Below are positions 36,626 through 45,304 of a stretch of 64,000 nucleotides of DNA, piece by piece. This DNA is from Rhodanobacter sp. 7MK24 (GTDB lineage Bacteria; Pseudomonadota; Gammaproteobacteria; Xanthomonadales; Rhodanobacteraceae). The notes beneath the pieces were generated by a model, which saw only the letters and a program-made list of their open reading frames with translations, made no database searches and was not told the DNA's origin. Both the position numbers and the translations under genes were made by a program. The stretch covers positions 435,183 to 499,182 of the forward strand of contig NZ_JACYXL010000001.1 of NCBI RefSeq assembly GCF_014842995.1, in the 5' to 3' direction. Within the stretch, counting starts at the first letter, position 1, and each line of letters opens with the position of its first letter.

Positions 36626-37552
36626 ATGCAAGGCTGGTTTATCAAGCGGTATCCGACCTTGGACATTCGCGGAAGCATCTGCGCGCTGGCCACGCCGTTC
36701 GCGCCCGACGGCGCGCTCGACTTGCCGGCGTTCGCGCGCCTGCTCGACCATCAACTCGCCGGCGGCACGCAGGCGCTGGTGGTGGCGGGCTCCACCGGCG
36801 AAGCGCACATGCTCGAACACGACGAGTTCGACCGTCTGCTCGCGTTCGCGGTGGAGCATGTCGCCGGTCGCGTGCCGGTGATCGCCGGAACCGGTGAGGC
36901 GGGTACCGCGAAAACCGTTGCGGTCACGCGCCGCGCCAAGGCCTTGGGGGCCGATGCTGCGCTGGTGGTGACGCCCTATTACGTGCGCCCCACGCAGGAA
37001 GGCATGCGCCGCCACTTCCTCGAAGTCGCCGAGCACGGCGGCCTGCCGGTACTGCTTTACAACGTGCCAACGCGCACCGCCTGCGACCTGTTGCCGGAGA
37101 CGGTGGCGCAGCTTGCCGGACATCCGGCGATCGTCGGCATCAAGGAAGCGCGTGCCGACGCCGAGCGCATTGCCGCGCTCGCGGAACTTGCGCGCCCGGA
37201 TTTCGTCTATCTCTCCGGCGACGACGGTACGGCCGGGCAGGCCATGCTGGCCGGTGCCGCCGGTACAATCTCGGTGGTGGCGAATCTGGTGCCAAAGATG
37301 TTCCGTGCGCTGTGCGACGCGGCCATCGGTGGCGACCGGGCTGCCACGGTACGTTGCGATGATGCGTTGGCACCCCTGATGCAGGCGTTGAACTGCGCAC
37401 CGAACCCGATTGCGGTAAAGGCCGGCCTGCCGGAGCTGGGGTTGGGTCTGGCGTTGCCGCGGCTGCCGTTGGTGGAGCTGGCCGAAGGCCCGGAGCGTGC
37501 CCGTTTGCGCGAGACACTGTCCACTCTGGCATCCTTGGCACGCGCTGCCTGA
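36626..37552 (+). CDS. dapA: 4-hydroxy-tetrahydrodipicolinate synthase
   Basis: The 308-residue TIM-barrel aldolase condenses pyruvate with aspartate semialdehyde in lysine and diaminopimelate synthesis. Landmarks are GSTGEAHML, VVTPYYVRPTQEGMRRHF, the catalytic tyrosine in YNVPTRTACDL and the Schiff-base lysine in IVGIKEA. The ATG at 36626 adds a short N-terminal stretch (MQGWFIKRYPT) before the conserved start of the fold. A TTG at 36659 would be closer to the usual family length. It is followed by bamC, the conserved dapA-bamC pair. Confidence 0.93.
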   Translation: MQGWFIKRYPTLDIRGSICALATPFAPDGALDLPAFARLLDHQLAGGTQALVVAGSTGEAHMLEHDEFDRLLAFAVEHVAGRVPVIAGTGEAGTAKTVAVTRRAKALGADAALVVTPYYVRPTQEGMRRHFLEVAEHGGLPVLLYNVPTRTACDLLPETVAQLAGHPAIVGIKEARADAERIAALAELARPDFVYLSGDDGTAGQAMLAGAAGTISVVANLVPKMFRALCDAAIGGDRAATVRCDDALAPLMQALNCAPNPIAVKAGLPELGLGLALPRLPLVELAEGPERARLRETLSTLASLARAA

Positions 37553-37603
37553 TCGAAAGCCGCCTAGGCGGCCATCAACGAACCTTCCACGGAAAACCCT
37601 TGC

Positions 37604-38164
37604 ATGAAGAAATCCTCGCTACTCGTGACCCTGCCGGCATTGGCCCTCGCAGGCCTGCTGCTTTCCGGTTGCGGCATGTTCCGATCCACGAAATCGTGGG
37701 AAACGGCCAAGCAGGAGTCCCCGCTGGAAATCCCGCCGGGCATGGACACGCCGCCGGCGACCGCTGCGCTGGTGATCCCGCCGCCGGGTTCGGGCCAGAT
37801 CCAGCCTGCGCCCATACCCGGCGCGATCTCCGATGCCTTCGTGGTGTCCGGGTCCGTCGACGGCGCCTACCAGAAGGTGGGCCAGCTGCTGGCTGCCACT
37901 GGCAGCGCAGGCCAGGTGACCAGCCATGACGACAGCGCACACAGCTATACGGTGAATGTGGTGGGCGGCGAAGCGGTGGCGAAGAAGCGTGGCTTCTTTA
38001 GCCGCATGTTCCACCACGACAAGAGCACGGCCGACACCGCCACGCATGTGGTGCAGGTCACGGTGAACCCCAGCGGAAACAGTGCCAGCGAAGTGCGCGT
38101 GCAGGGTGACGAAGGCGCGGTCGCCAAGCTCATCGACGCGTTGAAGAAAGGCATTGGCAGCTGA
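37604..38164 (+). CDS. bamC: Outer membrane assembly lipoprotein BamC-like
   Basis: The 186-residue lipoprotein has a lipobox LLSGC with the lipidated cysteine at residue 23, then a Pro-rich unstructured segment (SPLEIPPGMDTPPAT) as in BamC. A single C-terminal domain follows. It is about half the length of E. coli BamC, which has two helix-grip domains, so only one domain is retained. The position right after dapA supports the assignment (formerly called NlpB/DapX). A strong bidirectional terminator follows. Confidence 0.8.
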   Translation: MKKSSLLVTLPALALAGLLLSGCGMFRSTKSWETAKQESPLEIPPGMDTPPATAALVIPPPGSGQIQPAPIPGAISDAFVVSGSVDGAYQKVGQLLAATGSAGQVTSHDDSAHSYTVNVVGGEAVAKKRGFFSRMFHHDKSTADTATHVVQVTVNPSGNSASEVRVQGDEGAVAKLIDALKKGIGS

Positions 38165-38193
38165 TCGCTGATCCGCCGATATTCCTGCAAACG

Positions 38194-38220
38194 AAAATGC
38201 CGCCCATCGGGCGGCATTTT
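38194..38220. terminator. Rho-independent terminator after dapA-bamC
   Basis: A perfect 12-bp stem AAAATGCCGCCC with its complement and a 3-base loop (ATC) ends in TTTT plus TGTT. The A-run on the other side makes it usable in both directions, so it can also stop fdxA transcripts. Confidence 0.9.
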
Positions 38221-38236
38221 TGTTGAGCAGCGCGCC

Positions 38237-38281
38237 AGTGTGGCTGCCCGTCTGATCTTCGCGATCCTGGATGATCGCAAG
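38237..38281 (-). repeat. Family A dispersed repeat, inverted partial copy
   Basis: On the minus strand this reads TTGCGATCATCCAGGATCGC, then GAAGATCAGACGGGCAGCCAC. The right dyad of the family is truncated. It lies between the shared terminator and the fdxA stop. Confidence 0.8.
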
Positions 38282-38294
38282 GCGATTCCGGTTC

Positions 38295-38618
38295 TTAGCG
38301 CTGCAGCAGCTCGAGCTTGTCCGGCTTGCCTTCCCATTCCTTCGCGTCGGCCAGGCCGTCCTTGCGCTCGGTGATCACCGGCCACGCCTTGGCCAGCTCG
38401 GCGTTCAGTGCCACGAAACCTTCCTGGCCGCCGGGCACGTCGTCTTCCGGATAGATCGCGTTGATCGGGCACTCCGGTTCGCACAGCGTGCAGTCGATGC
38501 ATTCGTCCGGGTCGATCACGAGGAAATTCGGGCCTTCGTGGAAGGCATCGACCGGACAGACTTCCACGCAGTCGGTGTACTTGCACTTGATGCAGTTGTC
38601 GGTGACGACGAAGGTCAT
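38295..38618 (-). CDS. fdxA: Seven-iron ferredoxin FdxA
   Basis: The 107-residue ferredoxin carries a [3Fe-4S]/[4Fe-4S] cluster pair. The cysteine pattern is [20 protein letters not shown] and [19 protein letters not shown], as in Azotobacter FdI-type proteins, and the C-terminal extension of about 40 residues is also typical. The ATG at 38618 begins the conserved [12 protein letters not shown]. The open frame before it is not conserved-looking. Confidence 0.94.
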   Translation of the reverse strand: MTFVVTDNCIKCKYTDCVEVCPVDAFHEGPNFLVIDPDECIDCTLCEPECPINAIYPEDDVPGGQEGFVALNAELAKAWPVITERKDGLADAKEWEGKPDKLELLQR

Positions 38619-38985
38619 GGGTGGCGCTCTTGCGGTTGGGCGTTGGCAAGTATGACCGCAATGCGCGTCGGGTGAAAAGTCGCGGCCGCGACTTGTGCGC
38701 GATCTTTTCGCCCACTGGCGGGAATGGAGTTGAGCGAGGTTTTTGCTTGCGTGCTCTCCAGGGCGGCAACGCGGATTCGGTTGCATGCGAGCGCTCGAGT
38801 TCCTGTTTCTTTGCCGCGTATGGACCGGAAAGAAGGGACTGGAGAAACGGCTGGCTTCAATCCGCCGGGATTACAAATAGCTGTGTCGAGGAGGTCGGAG
38901 CCGCCCCGCCTATGCGATAGACGGCGCTGCCACGCCGCGCAGTATCCGATAGCCGAGGTAAAGGCAGTTGCCGTAGCGGCAGCTG
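38619..38985. other. Intergenic region upstream of fdxA
   Basis: About 370 bases lie between the fdxA start and the tRNA-Glu terminator without a convincing gene. Short open frames on both strands lack ribosome sites and family resemblance. An inverted pair AGTCGCGGCCGCGACT lies near 38679-38694. The fdxA promoter should lie here, but I could not pick it out. Confidence 0.4.
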
Positions 38986-39019
38986 CAAAAACAAACGGCA
39001 CGATCGCTTGATCGTGCCG
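38986..39019 (-). terminator. Rho-independent terminator downstream of tRNA-Glu
   Basis: On the minus strand a perfect 10-bp stem CGGCACGATC with loop AAGC is followed by TTTGTTTTTG. It lies about 120 bases past the tRNA 3' end, with a family B repeat in between. Confidence 0.75.
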
Positions 39020-39029
39020 GCTGTTCCTG

Positions 39030-39132
39030 AGAAGTACGGCCATGGATGGCCGCGGTTGGCGCTCGGGCGGAGCGGCTGCCAGAAGCTTGCCACTTCGCCA
39101 CGCCAGGCGGCGATTCCGGACGAATCGCACAA
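39030..39132 (+). repeat. Family B repeat, third copy
   Basis: The unit runs from TACGGCCATGGATGGCCGCG, through CTTGCCACTTCGCCACGC, to GCGATTCCGGACGAATCGCA. It has the same order of dyads as the two units at 15681-15942. It lies between the tRNA-Glu 3' end and its terminator, so it would be part of the precursor transcript. Confidence 0.8.
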
Positions 39133-39137
39133 ATAAA

Positions 39138-39213
39138 TGGCGCTCCCAACGAGGTTCGAACTCGTGTTCCCGCCTTGAGAGGGCGGTGTCCTAGACCGCT
39201 AGACGATGGGAGC
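39138..39213 (-). tRNA. tRNA-Glu, anticodon CTC
   Basis: The 76-nt cloverleaf has acceptor stem GCTCCCA pairing with TGGGAGC and discriminator G, and CCA is encoded. The D arm is TCTAGCGGTCTAGGA, the anticodon arm CCGCC-CTCTCAA-GGCGG places CTC at positions 34-36, and the T arm has GTTCGAACC. It reads GAG codons. Confidence 0.96.
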
Positions 39214-39357
39214 GCAGTCTTACGGAGCGCGGTAGTATAGCGGAATTGTTACGCTCGGCAATGCCGCGGCGATGACGGCTATCATCCACGGCTTGCAGGC
39301 CGTCGCGCCGTCGCGAAGCGGCGTGCCGGACAAGTACCCGCCAGGAATCCCAGCCGC

Positions 39358-40710
39358 TTGAATCCCGAAGCCAGGAACGACGCCAGGCCCGCGCTGCGCA
39401 TCATCCCGCGCGAGCAGCACACGATTTCCCGCAAGAACATCAGCAAGGCCGCGCTGCGCGTGCTGTACCGCCTCAACGAGGCGGGCTACGACGCCTTCCT
39501 GGTCGGCGGCGCCGTGCGCGATTTGCTGCTGGGGGGCCGACCCAAGGATTTCGACGTGGCTACCAACGCCACGCCGGACGAGGTGAAAAAGCTGTTCCGC
39601 AACTGCCGCCTGATCGGCCGCCGCTTCCGCCTGGCCCACGTCGTGTTCGGGCCGGAAATCATCGAGGTGGCCACCTTCCGGGGTACCGGCGAGGAAGAGG
39701 GGGCGGAGGGCGAGCGGCACATCGTCGACGGCCGCATCGTGCGCGACAACGTGTGGGGCTCGATCGAGGAGGATGCGCTGCGTCGCGACTTCCGCGTCAA
39801 TGCGATGTACTACGGCGTCAACGATTTCTCGGTGCGCGACTACGTGGGCGGCATGCAGGATCTCGAAGACCGCGTGCTGCGCCTGATCGGCGATCCGGTC
39901 ACGAGGTACCGCGAGGATCCGGTGCGTATGCTGCGCGCGGCGCGGCTGGCCGCCAAGCTCGGCTTCACCATCGATGCGGCCGCCTCCGCGCCGTTCGCGG
40001 AGCTGGGCTCGTTGTTGCTGGAGGCCTCGCCAGCGCGCCTGTTCGACGAGTCGCTGAAGATGTTCCTCGCGGGACATGGGCTGAAGAGTTTCCGCATGCT
40101 CGAACAATGCGGCCTGTTGCAGTTCCTGTTCCCTGCCACGGCGCGTGCGCTGAAGCGCGGCGACGAGGCACTGCGCGCGCTGGTCGAGCAGGGCCTGGCG
40201 AACACCGACGAACGCGTGGTGGAGGGCAAGTCGGTGACGCCGGCTTTCCTGTTCGCCGTGCTGCTGTGGGGCGAGGTGCGCGATCTGGCGCACCACCAGA
40301 TCGCCCGCGGCAAGGATGCCAATGAAGCCTGGACGCAAGCCGCGATGCAGGTGGTGGCCGAGCAGTGCCAACGCGTGGCGATCCCCCGGCGTTTCACCCT
40401 AACCATGGAAGAAATCTGGTCGCTGCAGCCGCGCTTCGAGCAGATCCAGCGCAAGAAGGTGCTGCGCCTGCTGACGCATCCGCGGTTCCGCGCTGCGTTC
40501 GATTTCCTGCTGCTGCGCGCGCACGAGTCGTCGGCGATCCGCGAGCTGGGCCTGTGGTGGGATCACGCGCAGCAGTTGCCGCACGACACGCTGGCGGCGG
40601 CCTTGCCGACACACGGCGGCGGCAACGATCCCGAGATGCCCGCGGCGGCGACCAGCCCCGCGCGCAAGCGGCGCCGGCGCAAGCCTTCAGCGAAATCGAA
40701 ACCGGTGTGA
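39358..40710 (+). CDS. pcnB: Polynucleotide adenylyltransferase (poly(A) polymerase I)
   Basis: The 450-residue class II nucleotidyltransferase adds poly(A) tails to RNA 3' ends. The catalytic core is FLVGGAVRDLLLGGRPKDFDVATNATPDEV with the two metal-binding aspartates in DFD. The next conserved block is RRDFRVNAMYY, and RYREDPVRMLRAARLAAKLGF follows. A basic tail (KRRRRKPSAKSK) ends the protein. The start seems to be TTG at 39358 with AGGA 9-10 bases upstream; no ATG precedes the conserved core suitably. The stop overlaps the GTG of folK. Confidence 0.94.
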   Translation: MNPEARNDARPALRIIPREQHTISRKNISKAALRVLYRLNEAGYDAFLVGGAVRDLLLGGRPKDFDVATNATPDEVKKLFRNCRLIGRRFRLAHVVFGPEIIEVATFRGTGEEEGAEGERHIVDGRIVRDNVWGSIEEDALRRDFRVNAMYYGVNDFSVRDYVGGMQDLEDRVLRLIGDPVTRYREDPVRMLRAARLAAKLGFTIDAAASAPFAELGSLLLEASPARLFDESLKMFLAGHGLKSFRMLEQCGLLQFLFPATARALKRGDEALRALVEQGLANTDERVVEGKSVTPAFLFAVLLWGEVRDLAHHQIARGKDANEAWTQAAMQVVAEQCQRVAIPRRFTLTMEEIWSLQPRFEQIQRKKVLRLLTHPRFRAAFDFLLLRAHESSAIRELGLWWDHAQQLPHDTLAAALPTHGGGNDPEMPAAATSPARKRRRRKPSAKSKPV

Positions 40711-41204
40711 CCGCCGCCTACGTCGCATTGGGCAGCAATCTGGGCGATCCGCGCAGGCAGGTGCTGGATGCCGTGGATGCGCTGGCAGACCTGCCAGGCA
40801 CACGGCTGCTCCGCCGCTCACGCCTGTACCGCACGCCACCGTGGGGCGTGCTGGAGCAGCCGTCCTTCGTCAACGCCGCCGCCTTGCTGGAAACCAGCCT
40901 CCAGCCGCACGCGTTGCTGGAGGCCTTGCTCGCCATCGAGCAACGCGCCGGTCGCGTGCGCGCCGAACGCAACGGGCCGCGCACCCTGGACCTCGATCTG
41001 CTGCACATGGCCGGCGTGCAGCTCGATGGTGCCAGCCTGACGCTGCCGCATCCGCGCATCGCCGAGCGCGCCTTCGTGCTGTTGCCGCTGGCTGACCTGG
41101 CGCCAGACCTCGTGTTGCCGGGTCAGGGTCGCGTGGCCGACCTGCTCGCCGTGGTGGATGCGCAAGGCTGCGAGTGCCTGGACGAAGGCCGGCTGGCCGA
41201 ATGA
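40707..41204 (+). CDS. folK: 2-amino-4-hydroxy-6-hydroxymethyldihydropteridine pyrophosphokinase
   Basis: The 165-residue enzyme transfers pyrophosphate from ATP to the pterin in folate synthesis. Signature regions are YVALGSNLGDP, YRTPPWG, FVNAAALLET and the family signature RNGPRTLDLDLL followed by LPHPRIAERAFVLLPL. It starts with GTG inside the pcnB stop (GTGA), so it is translationally coupled. pcnB-folK-panB-panC is a well-known conserved cluster. Confidence 0.95.
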   Translation: MTAAYVALGSNLGDPRRQVLDAVDALADLPGTRLLRRSRLYRTPPWGVLEQPSFVNAAALLETSLQPHALLEALLAIEQRAGRVRAERNGPRTLDLDLLHMAGVQLDGASLTLPHPRIAERAFVLLPLADLAPDLVLPGQGRVADLLAVVDAQGCECLDEGRLAE

Positions 41205-41250
41205 TGCGGCGCAGCGGATAATCGACGGACTCCTGATTCGAGACAACATC

Positions 41251-42081
41251 GTGTACGTGGATCCCGCCACTGTTCCAGCGCGCAAACCGGTCACCGTTCC
41301 CGGCCTGCATGCCATGAAGGCCGAAGGCCGTCGCATCACCGTGCTCACCGCCTACGACTACAGCCTCGCCGCGCAGGTGGAACTGGCCGGCATCGACGTG
41401 GCACTGGTGGGCGACTCGCTGGGCATGGTGGTGCAGGGCCACAAGAGCACCTTGCCGGTGACGCTGGACCATATGGTCTACCACACGCAGGCGGTGGCGC
41501 GCGGGCTGTCGGCCACGCTGTTGGTGACCGATCTGCCGTTCATGGCCGACCGCGATGTTTCGCACGCCTTGCAGGCCGGTGCGCGGCTGGTGGGCGAGGC
41601 GGGCGCGGCGATGGTGAAGATCGAGGGTGCCGCACCGCACATCCTGGAGGCGATTTCCGCGCTGGTGGTGCGCGCGATCCCGGTCTGTGCGCACCTGGGC
41701 CTCACGCCGCAGTCGGTGCACAAGTTCGGCGGCTTCCGCATCCAGGGCCGCGAGCAGGAAACGGCCGACCGCATCTTCGCCGAAGCCCAGGCCGTGCAGG
41801 CCGCGGGCGCGGACCTGCTGGTGCTGGAGGGCGTGCCCACCGCGCTGGGCACGCGGGTGACCCAGGAACTGAAGATTCCGGTGATCGGCATCGGCGCCGG
41901 CCCGGACTGCGACGGCCAGGTGCTGGTGATCCAGGACATGCTTGGCATCACGCCGGGCAAGCGGCCCAAGTTCAGCAAGGATTTCCTCGCCGGCCGCGAT
42001 TCTGTGGCGGCTGCGCTCGCCGCCTATGCGGCCGACGTGCGAAGCGGAGCTTTCCCCGCCCCCGAGCACTGCTTCAACTAA
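41251..42081 (+). CDS. panB: 3-methyl-2-oxobutanoate hydroxymethyltransferase
   Basis: The 276-residue enzyme makes ketopantoate for coenzyme A synthesis. Conserved blocks are ITVLTAYDYSLA, VGDSLGMVVQGH, LPFMADRD and IPVCAHLGLTPQSVHKFGGF; the catalytic glutamate lies in VLEGVPTALG. The start is probably GTG at 41251 (VYVDPATVP); a second GTG follows at 41257. It is the first pantothenate gene after folK. Confidence 0.94.
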   Translation: MYVDPATVPARKPVTVPGLHAMKAEGRRITVLTAYDYSLAAQVELAGIDVALVGDSLGMVVQGHKSTLPVTLDHMVYHTQAVARGLSATLLVTDLPFMADRDVSHALQAGARLVGEAGAAMVKIEGAAPHILEAISALVVRAIPVCAHLGLTPQSVHKFGGFRIQGREQETADRIFAEAQAVQAAGADLLVLEGVPTALGTRVTQELKIPVIGIGAGPDCDGQVLVIQDMLGITPGKRPKFSKDFLAGRDSVAAALAAYAADVRSGAFPAPEHCFN

Positions 42082-42106
42082 GCCTCCATCGACCGAGAAA
42101 CACGCC

Positions 42107-42952
42107 ATGCAAACCGTGCAAGACGCTCCGGCGCTGCGCGCCGCCATCCGCGGCTGGCGCTCCCAGGGCCAGACGGTCGGACTGGTGCCGACCATGGGCA
42201 ACCTGCATGCGGGGCACCACTCGCTGCTGAAGCTGGCGCGCGCGCGCGCCGACCGCGTGGTGGCCACGGTGTTCGTCAACCCCACCCAGTTCGGCCCGAA
42301 CGAGGATTTCGAGCGCTATCCGCGCACCCTGGTGCAGGACCAGGCCGGCCTCGCGGAGCATGGCTGCGACCTGCTGTTCGCTCCCGAAGTGGCCACCATG
42401 TACCCGTTCGGCGCCGCGCAGAGCGTGAGCATCCACGTGCCGGGCATCACCGACACGCTGGAGGGGGCGCATCGTCCCGGCCATTTCGACGGCGTGGCCA
42501 CCGTGGTGTGCAAGCTGTTCAACCTGGTGCAGCCGGACCTGGCCGTATTCGGCCAGAAGGATTTCCAGCAGCTCAAGGTGATCGAGCGCATGGTGCGCGA
42601 CCTCGGCTTGCCGCTGAAGGTAATGGGTGCGCCCACACTGCGCGCCGACGACGGGCTGGCGCTCAGTTCGCGCAACCAGTACCTCTCCGAAGCGGAACGC
42701 AGGCAGGCGCCGCTGATTCGGCAGACCCTGCAGCAGATGCGTGACCTGCTGGACAAGGGGCACGCGCGGCGCATCATCGAGGAAGCCGCGCAATCGAAGC
42801 TGGAGCGGGCGGGTTTCCTGCCCGACTACGCGGTGATCCGCCGCGCCGAAGACCTGTCCGAGCCGGCTGACGGTGAGCGCGAGGGGCTGGTGGCGCTGAT
42901 CGCCGCGCGGCTGGGCACCACGCGTTTGATCGACAACCTTCCGTTTGACTGA
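42107..42952 (+). CDS. panC: Pantothenate synthetase
   Basis: The 281-residue ATP-dependent ligase joins pantoate and beta-alanine. HIGH-like HAGHHSLL ([11 protein letters not shown]), [28 protein letters not shown] and [10 protein letters not shown] (the KMSKS-equivalent) are all present. It follows panB by 25 bases in the same operon. Its beta-alanine substrate is supplied by panD downstream. Confidence 0.96.
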   Translation: MQTVQDAPALRAAIRGWRSQGQTVGLVPTMGNLHAGHHSLLKLARARADRVVATVFVNPTQFGPNEDFERYPRTLVQDQAGLAEHGCDLLFAPEVATMYPFGAAQSVSIHVPGITDTLEGAHRPGHFDGVATVVCKLFNLVQPDLAVFGQKDFQQLKVIERMVRDLGLPLKVMGAPTLRADDGLALSSRNQYLSEAERRQAPLIRQTLQQMRDLLDKGHARRIIEEAAQSKLERAGFLPDYAVIRRAEDLSEPADGEREGLVALIAARLGTTRLIDNLPFD

Positions 42953-43053
42953 ATCGCCCCCATTTCCGGGCCATAATCGCTGATGTTGCAGTGCAATGTC
43001 GGCAGTTCGATAATGCGCATCGACGCGGGACGTCCCCGCAGGAAATCGAAGTC

Positions 43054-43440
43054 ATGCACCTGAACATGTTCAAGGCGAAGATCCATCGCGCCACTGTCAG
43101 CCACGCCGAGCTGCACTACGAAGGCTCGATCGCCATCGACGGCAACCTGCTCGACGCCGCGGGCATCCGCGAGTACGAGCAGATCCATGCCTGGGACATC
43201 GACAATGGTCAGCGCTTCGTCACCTATGCGCTGCGTGCCGAAGAAGGCTCGGGCATCATCTCGGTGAACGGCAGCGCCGCACGCAGCGTGCAGGTGGGCG
43301 ACCTCATCATCATCGCCGCGTTCGCGCAGATCGACGAGAAAGAGTTGGCGCAGTTCCAGCCCACCTGCGTCTACGTGGACGAGAAGAACCGCATCACCCA
43401 CACCAATCGCTCGATCCCGAAGCAGATGGCGGCCGCCTGA
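43054..43440 (+). CDS. panD: Aspartate 1-decarboxylase
   Basis: The 128-residue pyruvoyl enzyme converts aspartate to beta-alanine. The self-cleavage site G24-S25 (HYEGSI) is at exactly the family position when the ATG at 43054 is used, and AGGAAA lies 8 bases upstream. Other landmarks are [12 protein letters not shown] and [20 protein letters not shown]. About 100 bases separate it from panC, and a terminator follows. Confidence 0.95.
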   Translation: MHLNMFKAKIHRATVSHAELHYEGSIAIDGNLLDAAGIREYEQIHAWDIDNGQRFVTYALRAEEGSGIISVNGSAARSVQVGDLIIIAAFAQIDEKELAQFQPTCVYVDEKNRITHTNRSIPKQMAAA

Positions 43441-43459
43441 GCGACGGTTGACCTGGGGC

Positions 43460-43486
43460 GCCCCCCTCTCTGCTTGGGGGGCTTTT
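43460..43486 (+). terminator. Rho-independent terminator of the pan operon
   Basis: GCCCCCC pairs with GGGGGGC around a 9-base loop and is followed by TTTT. It lies 20 bases after the panD stop. Confidence 0.85.
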
Positions 43487-43497
43487 GCATTTCGCCC

Positions 43498-43645
43498 GTC
43501 ATTCCGGCGCAGGCCGGAATCCAGCGACGGCATGGCTTAAATGATGAGTGCGGGTTGCCGCTGGACGACTCGCTGCGCCCGCCCCTTCAGGGCTGCCGTA
43601 CGGGCGTCCTGTGCGCTTCGCGCTTGTCCGACCTCGCCGGGATGA
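43498..43645. repeat. Family C miniature inverted-repeat element (second intact copy)
   Basis: The left end is GTCATTCCGGCGCAGGCCGG. The right end in reverse complement begins GTCATCCCGGCGAGGTCGG. The centre (ACTCGCTGCGCCCGCCCCTT, then GCGCTTCGCGCTTGTCCG) matches the copy at 21919-22065. It lies between the pan terminator and metQ. Confidence 0.85.
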
Positions 43646-43684
43646 CGATCATCCGTGCGCGAGCGGCGCTCACCCGGCAGCGGC

Positions 43685-44560
43685 TCAGAACGCAGGCAGC
43701 ACCGCGCCCCGGTACTTTTGCTCGATGAACGCCTTGATCGCCGGGCTGGTCAGCGCCTGCGCCAGCTTCTGCACGCGCGGGTCGTTCCGGTTGTCGGGGC
43801 GACCCACCAGGTAGTTCACGTAAGGCGAATCCTTGCTCTCGATCAGCAGTGCATCCTTGGTGGGGTTCAGGCCTGCCGCCAGCGCGTAGTTGGTGTTGAT
43901 CAGCGCCAGGTCCACTTCGTCCAGCGTGCGGGGCAGCATCGCCGCCTCCAGTTCCTTGAACTGCAAGTGCTTCGGGTTCGCCGTGATGTCCTTGGGCGTG
44001 GCCAGCGCGTTGGCCGGATCCTTCAGCGTGATCAGGCTGTTTTTCGCCAGCAACAACAGGGCGCGGCCCTCGTTGCTGGGGTCGTTCGGCAGCGCCACGG
44101 TGGCTCCGTCCGGCAACTGGTCGATGCTCCTGATCTTGCGCGAATAGGCGCCGAACGGCTCGATGTGTACGCCCACGACAGGCACCAGGTTGGTGCCGTG
44201 CTCGCGATTGAAGGCGTCGAGATAGGGTCCGGTCTGGAAATAGTTGAGGTCGATGTTCTTCTCGGCCACCTGCGTGTTCGGCTGCACGTAGTCGGCGAAC
44301 ACCTTGATCTCCAGCTTCACGCCTTCCTTCGCAAGGATGGGCTGTGCCTGCTTCAGGATTTCCGCGTGCGGCACGGCGGTCGCAGCCACGACCAGCGTGT
44401 CAGCATCCTGCTTCGGCGCGGAGCAGGCCGCGAGCAACAGGGCGACGGCCGCGGCGCCGGCGACGCGCAACGCGCTCCTCACGAGGGTTTGCGCGCCACG
44501 CCAGCGAGCAGCAGCAACGACAGAATGGCGGAGAGGGAGGCGAGCAGCAGCATGGATCAT
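43685..44560 (-). CDS. metQ: Methionine ABC transporter substrate-binding lipoprotein MetQ
   Basis: The 291-residue NlpA-family lipoprotein captures D/L-methionine for the MetNI importer. A lipobox (LLLAACS) lies near residue 46. Family blocks include FADYVQPNTQVAEKNIDLNYFQT and ALPNDPSNEGRALLLL, which precedes the ligand-binding region. The signal peptide has an unusually long N-region, so the start could be internal, but CGGAAA precedes the ATG at 44560. It is the last gene of the leftward metN-metI-metQ operon. Confidence 0.93.
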   Translation of the reverse strand: MIHAAARLPLRHSVVAAARWRGAQTLVRSALRVAGAAAVALLLAACSAPKQDADTLVVAATAVPHAEILKQAQPILAKEGVKLEIKVFADYVQPNTQVAEKNIDLNYFQTGPYLDAFNREHGTNLVPVVGVHIEPFGAYSRKIRSIDQLPDGATVALPNDPSNEGRALLLLAKNSLITLKDPANALATPKDITANPKHLQFKELEAAMLPRTLDEVDLALINTNYALAAGLNPTKDALLIESKDSPYVNYLVGRPDNRNDPRVQKLAQALTSPAIKAFIEQKYRGAVLPAF

Positions 44561-44620
44561 GGCGGTTTCCGGGAGGAGTTCCAGACTAGATAGCCAAACC
44601 TTGGCGGGGAAATAACCAGA

Positions 44621-45304
44621 TCAGTGGCGCTTATAACGCGCCACGATGCGGTCACCCATCATCTGCAGCAGCTGCACCAGCACCACCAGCAGCGCCACGG
44701 TAACCAGCATGTAGTCGGATTTGTAGCTGAGGTAGCCGTAACGATAGGCCAGGTCGCCCAGGCCGCCGGAGCCGATCGCGCCGCCCATCGCGGTATAGCC
44801 CACCAGGGCGATGGCGGTGACCGTGATGCCGGCGGCGATGCCGCCGCGCGCCTCGGGCAGCAGCACATGGCGTACGATCTGCCAGGTGCTGGCGCCCATA
44901 GCCTGCGCGGCTTCGATCACGCCCTGTTGTACCTCGCGCAGCGCGGTTTCCACCAGTCGCGCGAAGAACGGCGCGGCGCCGATCACCAGCGGCGGGATCG
45001 CGCCGCGTACGCCCAGCTTGGTGCCCACCAGCGCGTAGGTGACCGGCATCAGCACGATCATCAGGATGATGAAGGGCACCGAGCGCAGCACGTTCACCAG
45101 CAGCGAGACGACACCGTAGAACTTCGGCATCGCGCGCAGCTGCCCCTTGCCGGTGAGGTAGAGCAGGACGCCCAGCGGCAGGCCGATCAGCACGGTGAGC
45201 GCCAACGAGCCGCCAAGCATCAGCAGGGTGTCGATGCAGGCATGGCCGAGTTCGCCCCAGTCGTCGATGTTGGGGAACAGGCTTTGCAGCGGCGAGGCGA
45301 TCAT
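44621..45304 (-). CDS. metI: Methionine ABC transporter permease MetI
   Basis: The 227-residue inner-membrane permease has five hydrophobic segments and the EAA coupling loop, recognisable as [26 protein letters not shown]. The ATG at 45304 overlaps the metN stop, which confirms the operon. The C-terminus ([13 protein letters not shown]) is typical of the family. Confidence 0.95.
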   Translation of the reverse strand: MIASPLQSLFPNIDDWGELGHACIDTLLMLGGSLALTVLIGLPLGVLLYLTGKGQLRAMPKFYGVVSLLVNVLRSVPFIILMIVLMPVTYALVGTKLGVRGAIPPLVIGAAPFFARLVETALREVQQGVIEAAQAMGASTWQIVRHVLLPEARGGIAAGITVTAIALVGYTAMGGAIGSGGLGDLAYRYGYLSYKSDYMLVTVALLVVLVQLLQMMGDRIVARYKRH

